Assembly: GCF_036320965.1 (NCBI RefSeq)
Contig: NC_092269.1
Location: forward strand, 34,345,843-34,409,842
Direction of reading: 5' to 3'
DNA length: 64,000 nt
Origin: Panulirus ornatus
Taxonomy: Eukaryota > Arthropoda > Malacostraca > Decapoda > Palinuridae
Of this stretch, positions 56,636 to 64,000 are shown one piece after another (the stretch's first letter is position 1; every line of letters starts with the position of its first letter). The notes under the pieces are model-generated. The model made no database searches and was not told the DNA's origin. It saw only the letters and a list, made by a program, of their open reading frames with translations. Position numbers and translations under genes: made by a program.

Positions 56636-56770
56636 CAGCTACAGAGACCTGACCAAAGGCTTTCTACTTCACGCAGCTGACCAAAGGTCATCTACTTCAT
56701 ACAGCTGAGCAGAGGCAGGCTTCTTCAAACAGCTGACCCAAGGCTATCTACCTCATACTGGTGACCAAAT
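56636..56770. repeat. Short repeat, ~33-bp unit, ~4 copies
   Basis: CAGCTGACCAAAGGC.TTCTACTTCA recurs four times with drift. Confidence 0.8.
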
Positions 56771-57037
56771 GAACATTTTACCGACGCCAACACTGATCTG
56801 GCGAGGTCATCAGAGGTGACACCGACCAACACACGACGGGTTCTTGAGCCTTCCATGATAATGTGATGTGCCTGGTTCACCTTGTAGCACTGTCTGAAAG
56901 AAACCAGAACACTTACCACACTCCCTCGTGTTCCTGAGCTCGCCAGATCTTAATACACTGTGCCAGTTTATCACCGAAATCGTCCCTCCCTTCTGTGTAT
57001 GTCCAACATCTCCGCGAACTGTATAAAATTATAAAGT

Positions 57038-57042
<5 letters not shown>

Positions 57043-57114
<72 letters not shown>
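57043..57114. repeat. (TG)n microsatellite
   Basis: About 36 TG copies. Confidence 0.99.
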
Positions 57115-57116
<2 letters not shown>

Positions 57117-57616
57117 TATACATGAATAATACTTATAAATTCGCTCTTTGATTTCGAATTCACATCCTCACATCATCATCAACATCTACTCAAAATGCAA
57201 AAGCACTGTATCAACGAAGTAAGTCTCACAGATTCTCTGCAGCCATATCTGTATCTTGCCCAGTACCGAGGAATATCAATAACCACATCAGTCTTATTAA
57301 ACCCAGCAGAACCTGATCCATACGGGGACTTCAGTGGGGGACCGGTCTACTTCCCCTACTATATATAACCCACCCACAACCCCAGTACTGGAGCCTGTTG
57401 TGAGGCGGGCGGCGGGGGTGAGGGAGGCCCCGAGAGGCGGGTTGAGGGAGGCCTGAGAGGCGGGAGGCGGGTGAGGGCGGCCCGAAGCTTAACCCTAGCA
57501 GGACCCGACGTGATTCCTCAGGTTACGGGGTCGCTCTTCCTCACGCATTCCGACATGACACCCTCCAACCACAACACTCCTCCTCCAGTGACACACCAGG
57601 ACCCCCTCTAACCCTT

Positions 57617-57620
<4 letters not shown>
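57115..57620. other. Unique stretch, GC-rich toward the right
   Basis: GAGGCGGG and GAGGGAGGCC words at 57400-57480. No gene. Confidence 0.4.

Positions 57621-57680
<60 letters not shown>
57621..57680. repeat. (CA)n microsatellite
   Basis: About 30 CA copies, directly followed by the dimeric minisatellite. Confidence 0.99.
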
Positions 57681-57681
<1 letters not shown>

Positions 57682-58225
57682 CTGACACGCTGGTCCATAT
57701 CATGGCCCTCTGACACACTGCTTCATACCATGGATCTCTGACACAATGGTCCATATCATGGCCCTCTGACACACTGCTTCATACCATGAACCTCTGACAC
57801 AATGGTCCATACTATGGACCTCTGACACACTGCTTCATACCATGGACCTCTGACACAATGGTCCATATCATGGCCCTCTGACACACTGCTTCATACCATG
57901 GATCTCTGACACAATGGTCCATACTATGGACCTCTGACACACTGCTTCATACCATGGACCTCTGACACAATGGTCCATACTATGGACCTCTGACACACTG
58001 CTTCATACCATGGATCTCTGACACAATGGTCCATACTATGGACCTCTGACACACTGCTTCATACCATGGACCTCTGACACAATGGTCCATATCATGGCCC
58101 TCTGACACACTGCTTCATACCATGGACCTCTGACACAATGGTCCATACTATGGACCTCTGACACACTGCTTCATACCATGGACCTCTGACACAATGGCCC
58201 ATACTATGGACCTCTGACACACTGG
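57681..58225. repeat. Dimeric minisatellite, 56-bp (2 x 28), ~9.5 dimers
   Basis: Half A is CTTCATACCATGGACCTCTG ACACAATG and half B is GTCCATACTATGGACCTCTG ACACACTG; 57721 to 57777 gives 56 bp. The halves alternate strictly. Confidence 0.96.
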
Positions 58226-58329
58226 TTCACGACGTGCGAAATCACAGAATATTTCCCACTGACTCACATTACACCTGGGTTTTCCTCAGTGGGAGTCAGA
58301 AGTGAACACAAACCCATGGGAAACATCAT

Positions 58330-58600
58330 AAAAAAGCCTCTGTGGCGCACTGCTTTACGTGGCGACCCTACCCATCTAACATGCCCGGGTTCGAGTCCCG
58401 GTCAGAGCAGCCGGCCCATGGCCAACCCAGCTGTTCATCCTCCCAACGGGGGTGGTTGGCGGATGGGAATAGACTAGCTTAAGACATGGTACGTATGTAT
58501 AGGGTTAAGAAACGGGGCAATACGACTGGAAACCTCTCTCCCCGTGACATGCAAATGGTAATGTTGGTAATCACAGACAGTAATCACACAGATGGGTCGC
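58330..58600 (+). mobile_element. SINE B copy
   Basis: A tRNA-derived head with A-box-like TGGCGCAC (58343) and B box GGTTCGAGTCC (58388-58398), closed by CCGGTCAGAGCA pairing in part with the TGCTTTACG region. The body AACCCAGCTGTTCATCCTCC and GGGGGTGGTTGGCGGATGGG, then the tail GGGTTAAGAAACGGGGCAAT, CTCTCTCCCCGTGACATGCA. This copy has no internal microsatellite (ATGGTACGTATGTATAGGG instead), which probably reflects the unexpanded form. Confidence 0.85.
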
Positions 58601-58800
58601 ATGCATCATTTGCATGATCGTGTAAGATCTACTATAATCCAGGTCAGCCCACTTATCTCAAAGTTGCTTACGAGTTCTCTCAATATTTTTTTTTTCAATT
58701 TCAGTGGAAAATTTCTTCTTAAAAAGATGTAAAAAAACCAAACATCAAATATGACCTACAGTGACCCGCATAATGAAAGATACGAGACAGGAACTGAAAT
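58601..58800. other. AT-rich unique stretch
   Basis: No feature. Confidence 0.4.
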
Positions 58801-59315
58801 CATGCAGGTAGGTAGCCAGCCAGGTAGGTAGGTAGGTCGTCATGCAGGTAGGTAGCTAGGCAGGTAGGTAGGTAGGTTGTCATGCAGGTAGGTAGCCAGC
58901 CAGGTAGGTAGACAGGTAGGTAGGCAACCAGGTAGACAGGTAGGTAGGTTGTCATGCAGGCAGGTAGGCAGGTAGGTAGGGTGTCAAGCAGGTAGGTAGG
59001 CAGGTAGGTAGACATGTAGGTAGGTAGCCAGCCAGGTAGGTAGACAGGTAGGTAGGCAACCAGGTAGACAGGTAGGTAGGTTGTCATGCAGGCAGGTAGG
59101 CAGGTAGGTAGGGTGTCAAGCAGGTAGGTAGGCAGGTAGGTAGACATGTAGGTAGGTAGCCAGCCAGGTAGGTAGGTTGTCATGCAGGTAGGTAGCCAGG
59201 CAGGCAGGTAGGTAGGTTGTCATGCAGGTAGGCAGGCAGGTAGGTAGGTTGTCATGCAGGTAGGTTGACAGGTAGGTAGGTAGCCAGCCAGGTAGGAAGA
59301 CGATAAGGCAGGCAG
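58800..59315. repeat. (GGTA)n-derived array with 132-bp higher-order repeat
   Basis: Based on AGGTAGGTAGGCAGGT tetramers with TTGTCATGCAGG and GGGTGTCAAGCAGG markers. TAGGCAACCAGGTAGACAGG occurs at 58921 and 59053, so a 132-bp block is duplicated. Confidence 0.94.
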
Positions 59316-59552
59316 GTTAAGCTCGCTATTGGGACTGTGTTGGATACCAGGCGGTGCGGACGTTTCTTTGAGGTCCCATCCACACCCATCCCATCCACCT
59401 AGCCGTCTCCACCCACCTATCCGTCCCCACAGCCTGGCCTCCACCCAGCCAGGTGCGCGGGGGCGCCCCCCAAAGGGTCGGGGTAATGGCGGCGTGTCCC
59501 CCGGCAGGCATCCATCACGGGTAATATCAACTCCCGGGAAAGCCTGTAATAT

Positions 59553-59554
<2 letters not shown>

Positions 59555-59597
<43 letters not shown>
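59555..59597. repeat. (CA)n microsatellite
   Basis: About 21 CA copies. Confidence 0.98.
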
Positions 59598-59598
<1 letters not shown>

Positions 59599-59926
59599 CA
59601 AAATTCGCTCCAGTGCCGGGAGGCCAACGAGCTACAGGCGGTCCCATTGGGGCTGAGCACTGCCCACTGCACTGTGATGGAACGGAAAGGATGATGGAGT
59701 GGAGATGCCCACTGGCCACTACAAGGGTGATGGAGCGGAGATGCCCACGGGCCACTACAGCATGAATGGAGTGGGGCTGGTCAGTGCGCAGTGCCTACTA
59801 CACGACAGCGCAGTGCAGTGCAGTGCGCAGTGGCTGCTACGGGATGATGGAGTGTGGCTACGTCAGGATGACACAACACCACGGGCATGACAGACAGACA
59901 GACAGACAGTGGCACAGGCAGCAGAC

Positions 59927-59929
<3 letters not shown>
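59598..59929. repeat. Short repeats around a ~40-bp unit
   Basis: GATGGAGTGGAGATGCCCAC then TGGCCACTACA recurs at 59693 and 59729 with a third related copy. (GCAGT)n lies at 59810-59832. Confidence 0.75.

Positions 59930-60003
<74 letters not shown>
59930..60003. repeat. (GA)n microsatellite
   Basis: About 37 GA copies, preceded by (CAGA)n. Confidence 0.99.
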
Positions 60004-60005
<2 letters not shown>

Positions 60006-60545
60006 CCGGGTCAGGGTAAAGAGATGGGAGATTGAAGGAGGTGGCGTGTGTCGGGACAAGATGGAGTGGACCCCAGGTTTGGGGAAGTGAAGGTGCACCG
60101 TGTGACCAGCGCCTTATACGATGAGGGTAAGGGGTAGTGTTGGGGAGGGGGGGAGGGGAAGTGGGCAGGGGAAAGGGTGGGGGAGTTGGGGTAAAGGCAG
60201 GAGGGCAAAGGATTAGTGGGGGAGGAGGGAGGAGAGGAGGGGGGCAGAGGAGGGACGTGGGTAAGATGAGAGGGCAGAGGTAAGGCAAGAGACGATGGTA
60301 TAAGGCAGGCCAGGCAAGTATAAGGCCTTACTTAAACCCTGACGATTCAGATCTTGGCCAAAGGGCGGGACGAGCGCGTAGCGCTGACCGCAAGGGAATT
60401 CTAGGGACACGAAGAACGGGTCGTGTGAGTCATGTGTTGAGAAGTGTTATGATCTACTTCTGAGGGACTGGTAGAATGCTGTAACCTGGTGCATAATGAG
60501 AGCAACAAAATGCAGAATAGACGAGTTAAATACAAAAAGGTATCG
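60004..60545. other. Purine-rich then mixed stretch
   Basis: GGGGAGGG-rich to 60300. No gene. Confidence 0.4.
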
Positions 60546-60570
60546 ACATAAACGGAAAGATTTTTTGATT

Positions 60571-60692
60571 ACCTTTAAAGGATATCTAACAGCTAAAAAT
60601 TATCTATGAAAAATTACATAGTTTGGTCTTCTTTGAAAAAGATATCTAAGATACTCAAAATTATCTATGCAAATCTAAATAATTACGCTCCC

Positions 60693-60771
<79 letters not shown>

Positions 60772-60860
60772 TTTTTTTTCGCTTCCTTCAAAAGACATGT
60801 AAAAAAAAAAAAACTATATAAGACTATGTAATTTGGTTTCCGCTTTACGTAACAATATCT
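60571..60860. repeat. AT-rich ~66-bp duplication around a (TA)n
   Basis: AAAGGATATCTAACAGCTAA and AAAAGATATCTAAGATACTC are about 66 bp apart, each followed by AAAATTATCTATG. (TA)n occupies 60698-60769. A third related piece (TGTAATTTGGTTTCC) follows the array. Confidence 0.75.
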
Positions 60861-61975
60861 TTGAAATTTCTTCATTATATTCTTGATCCTTCACTGTTTT
60901 CGTATTGTTCATAGTCACTCGGAGGCACCTATAGATCCATGGTATTCCACGGTAATACTACGACGACTCACATCGTCGCACACTGGGTCAGGTCTCCCCC
61001 TCTCTTCCCTGAACCTGGGGGTGTCGACACAGGGGTCGCCCATCACATCTTGGACCCAGCACGAACAGCTTCCGGATCTCTGTACATGGAGAGGATCATG
61101 CTGAAAGAATGTAGCTTTCTCGGTGATACAGACAACACTGTTCCTTTTGCTTGTTCCCAGCCACCCAACCCCCCTTGCATAGACACGCTCATCGAAGACA
61201 TTTTTTGTTCTCTCTCTTTTCTATTCTTACATTCAAAGACTTGGAGAAGTCTGGACCTCGATCACATAGCCTGAGCCCATTCTCACTGGCAAAAATATTT
61301 CTATATATGTAGTTGAAATCGGAGTATGTTTAGGCCTATAGAAATGATTTGAAGTGAAATTCTTCGCGTATTAAATTTGGAGAAATTGCAGAATTGTGGA
61401 CTGAAAGCCAGCAGCCCACGTGAGGGTTTGCCAGGAAGAAAAGACCTGGGCCAAAGGAGTGCCACTTGACAGCCACCAAAGTATCGGCTCACAGAGGAGC
61501 CGTCTGTAATACTCCCTGGTCGGTGGCTGCCTACCGCCTACTACCCAACATGGGAAAGGGTTGGAGAAGGTAACAAGAAGAAGGTGAAGGAAGGTAAGAA
61601 AGGGAGGGATAAGAGAAGGGGTAAAGGGGATGGGTAAGGAAAGTGAGGACGAGATGAAGTGGGTGATGAGGGGTTAGTTAGTCATGCCAACCACAATCAC
61701 TGACACCAGCCTCTGTCCTCATCCCTGCCACCACTACAACCAACACTGCCACCTCACTCTCCCCCTACCTCAAGCCTCATCCTTGCCCCCTCGACCAACC
61801 TCTCACTTGACTGCTACACTCACCTGTGCCCTTCTCCCGTGCCCTCACTCACAGCACAGGTGTCCACTGCCACTTCCTTACCTGGAGAGAGAAAATACAA
61901 CACATTAGCCACAACAGTCGGTAACTATTCACGTAATGCATAACGTAGCAGGAGAATAGCATTCAAATGCATGCA
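60861..61975. other. Unique stretch, no gene recognised
   Basis: Purine-rich at 61545-61680, mixed elsewhere. No supported gene. Confidence 0.35.
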
Positions 61976-62012
61976 TCCCTGGGGAGGAGAAGGTGGGGTC
62001 TTTCCCACCTGG
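61976..62012 (+). mobile_element. SINE A head-like fragment
   Basis: TCCCTGGGGAGGAGAAGGTG then TCTTTCCCACCTGG resembles the SINE A start (TCCCTGGGGATAGGGGAGAA, CTTCCCACG). Diverged. Confidence 0.4.
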
Positions 62013-62016
62013 CATC

Positions 62017-62075
62017 ACGGACCTTTCCATGTTTTACCCAGGACGCTTCACATGCCCTCGTTCAGTCTACTGACA

Positions 62076-62078
<3 letters not shown>
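62017..62078 (-). mobile_element. LINE A 3' UTR fragment
   Basis: CTTTCCATGTTTTACCCAGG, ACGCTTCACATGCCCTCGTT and CTACTGACAGCA align with 32828-32885. It ends in (TA)n. Confidence 0.85.

Positions 62079-62157
<79 letters not shown>
62078..62157. repeat. (TA)n at a LINE A fragment
   Basis: About 39 TA copies. Confidence 0.98.
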
Positions 62158-62160
<3 letters not shown>

Positions 62161-62680
62161 GGAACATGTAACTACCAGATAGCCCCCCACTACTCCTGCT
62201 ATAGTGACCTAATCGCACGTTCCCCAAACACTTCAGGAAAACATCAACACAACTGACGGAATCAACTGAGCCACCACCACCACCGATTTACTCCATATAT
62301 ATCTCCCGAGGGCGTCGTGAGGGTGCGTTCAACCCGGGCTGACGGGGGCTGTCGTGGTCCGGAGGGCAGAGCAGTGTGTTCGCGCCCATACCACAGGGGC
62401 TCGATAAATCAAACCGGGCTCAACCACAGTTCCATAGAAACTGTAATTATCCCACAATGGCAGATAAAATAAAAGGGGCTTCCCCCTCCCCCTTCCGGTA
62501 CGTGGGAGACGACCGGGCCAGCTGCTGTTACCGCTGCAGAAGGAGGGAAGGAGGGAGGGGGGTTTAACAGCAACGGCGCTGGGAAGTACTAACAGCCTTT
62601 GTAGCGGCGGTGGCGGCTGTTGAAGCGCTATGGACGCCGCCGAAGGGTCGGCGACACAACCCCAGGCGACGCCACAGGAG
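62158..62680. other. Unique stretch, no gene recognised
   Basis: The minus frame ending at 62329 and spanning to 63102 (257 codons) is mostly the Cys/Gly translation of the CAG/CAA array next door. Outside the array it is unrecognised. Confidence 0.35.
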
Positions 62681-62689
62681 CAGTGGCAA

Positions 62690-62995
62690 CAACGGCAGCA
62701 GCAGCAGCGACAACCAAAGAAGCAGCAGCAGCGGCAGGAACAGTAACAACCACAGCAGCAGCAACAACAACCACCACAGCAGCAGGAACAGTAACAACCA
62801 CAGCAGCAGGAACAGTAACAGCCACAGCAGCAGGAACAGTAACAACCACAGCAGCAGGAACAGTAACAGCCACAGCAGCAGCAACCACCACAGCAGCAGG
62901 AACAGTAACAACCACAACAACAACAACAACCACCACAGCAGCAGGAACAGTAACAACCACAGCAGAAGGTAATACAAGAACAACAACAACAAGAA
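62690..62995. repeat. CAG/CAA-rich minisatellite, 24-bp unit
   Basis: Unit AGCAGGAACAGTAACAACCA CAGC; 62781 to 62805 gives 24 bp. Flanked by looser CAGCAG and CAACAA tracts. 24 bp is eight codons, so all frames are open on both strands. Confidence 0.94.
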
Positions 62996-63099
62996 CACGA
63001 CCACCAGAATGAATGAGCATTGATGCAAGTGCGTAAGACTGTCTGTTGTGGTGTACGTACCCGTGTGCATATATGTATGTCTTTGCGCATGTCTAGACA

Positions 63100-63101
<2 letters not shown>

Positions 63102-63142
<41 letters not shown>
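63102..63142. repeat. (TG)n microsatellite
   Basis: About 20 TG copies. Confidence 0.98.
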
Positions 63143-63144
<2 letters not shown>

Positions 63145-63268
63145 TGCAGCAGGCGGCCCACACCATCACTGGTCTCCCGCTGCACAAATGATCAGAAAAA
63201 TTCACGTACGTCTGTCGCTTCTAGGGGCTCAGGTTCCCACACCCAGCGATGCCTGGCTATATACACCC

Positions 63269-63273
<5 letters not shown>

Positions 63274-63341
<68 letters not shown>
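63274..63341. repeat. (TC)n microsatellite
   Basis: About 34 TC copies. Confidence 0.98.
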
Positions 63342-63346
<5 letters not shown>

Positions 63347-63526
63347 ATACGTCTCTCGTCTACATGTAGCCTTGTCTCTGTTTATTCAACATTGCCCGTT
63401 AAACGAGAAGGATCAACGAGTAAGTGCGTTAGGGAACATTAACGAGTGTCTTGGGACAGAGATCAGGAATTATAATATTCACTCACTTTAATCACCCCAA
63501 ACTTTCTGAAAGCTACTGCAGCCCAA

Positions 63527-63556
63527 GGCAGTATTATTATTATTATTATCATTATT

Positions 63557-63606
<50 letters not shown>

Positions 63607-63622
63607 CATTATTATTATCATC

Positions 63623-63657
<35 letters not shown>

Positions 63658-63735
63658 CATTATCATTATTACTATCACTATCATTATCATTATTATCATT
63701 CTTATTATCATTATCATTATCATCTTTATTATTAG
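63527..63735. repeat. (TAT)n/(CATTAT)n array
   Basis: TAT triplets interspersed with CAT, becoming hexamer-like TATCAT toward the right. Confidence 0.97.
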
Positions 63736-63784
63736 CTTTTCTATACCAACCATCGCAACCCTCCCTACACTATCCTCAATCACC

Positions 63785-64000
63785 TCACAGGGCAGTCTCA
63801 GGGCCATCAATACACACCAGGGCCCCCCCAGGGCAGTCTCAGGGCCATCAATACACACCAGGGCCCCTCAGGGCATCTCAGGGCCATTAATACACACCAG
63901 GGCCCCTCAGGGCCATCAATACACACCAGGGCCCCTCAGGGCATCTCAGGGCCATTAATACACACCAGGGCCCCTCAGGGCCATCAATACACACCAGGGC
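63785..64000. repeat. Minisatellite with 69-bp (39+30) higher-order unit, runs off the window
   Basis: Both halves start GGGCCAT.AATACACACCAG then GGCCCCTCA; the longer one adds GGGCATCTCA. GGGCCAT starts at about 63842, 63880, 63910, 63949 and 63979. Confidence 0.94.

Noticed and set aside
62329..63205. Cys-rich and Leu-rich minus frames of 257 and 213 codons
   Set aside because: Translations of the CAG/CAA-rich 24-bp array. Alternative frames give Ala/Thr or Ser/Asn runs of the same kind.

Overview
This is eukaryotic, non-coding-dominated DNA. The window has no run of long non-repetitive reading frames, no operon layout, and roughly a quarter of it by my own hand tally is tandem repeat: about 60 dinucleotide or trinucleotide arrays ((TA)n, (TG)n, (GA)n) and more than 25 minisatellites with 19-60 bp units. 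The repeat content and the style of the LINE and SINE fragments resemble what I know of decapod crustacean genomes (shrimp, lobster, crab). That assignment is from memory, not from a search.

The non-tandem content is mostly retrotransposon debris. I distinguish three LINE (non-LTR) families. LINE A has an open C-terminal reverse-transcriptase-protein segment at 32886-33531 (-), with further pieces at 9885-10410, 32290-32612 and 62017-62078. LINE B is a CR1/Jockey-like family with a decayed RT at 11810-13200 (-) and 3' fragments at about 4933, 10814, 28880, 30960 and 35215. LINE C has C-terminal pieces at 15090, 38289 and 43548. Two short-element families go with them. SINE A (7672-7916, 20171, 61976) shares its 3' end with LINE A. 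SINE B is tRNA-derived with A and B boxes (41250, 58330, 23802 and fragments) and shares its 3' tail with LINE B.

Layout. 0-5 kb: minisatellites of 41, 42, 30 and 61 bp. 5-13 kb: (TA)/(TG) arrays interleaved with LINE and SINE fragments. 13-20 kb: the least repetitive, most GC-rich part, with weak candidate minus-strand exons and a CpG-dense patch. 21-27.5 kb: large minisatellites (30, 23, 37, 29 bp). 27.5-29 kb: AT-rich sequence with one candidate exon and a LINE B fragment. 30-41 kb: retroelement and microsatellite mosaic. 41-46.5 kb: SINE B, then purine-rich and C-rich degenerate repeats. 49-54.6 kb: an almost continuous block of minisatellites. 54.7-57 kb: mostly unique sequence. 57-64 kb: dimeric and higher-order repeats, ending inside an array.

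No host gene can be called with confidence. The best candidates are a phase-consistent set of three minus-strand exons (19591-16301), one plus-strand exon (28381-28463) and a coding-like C-terminus at 40538-40693 (-). The most interesting theme is the physical link between retrotransposon ends and microsatellites: (TG/CA)n at LINE B and SINE B ends, (TA)n at LINE A and SINE A ends. It suggests two LINE/SINE partnerships that seed, or insert into, the microsatellites of this genome.
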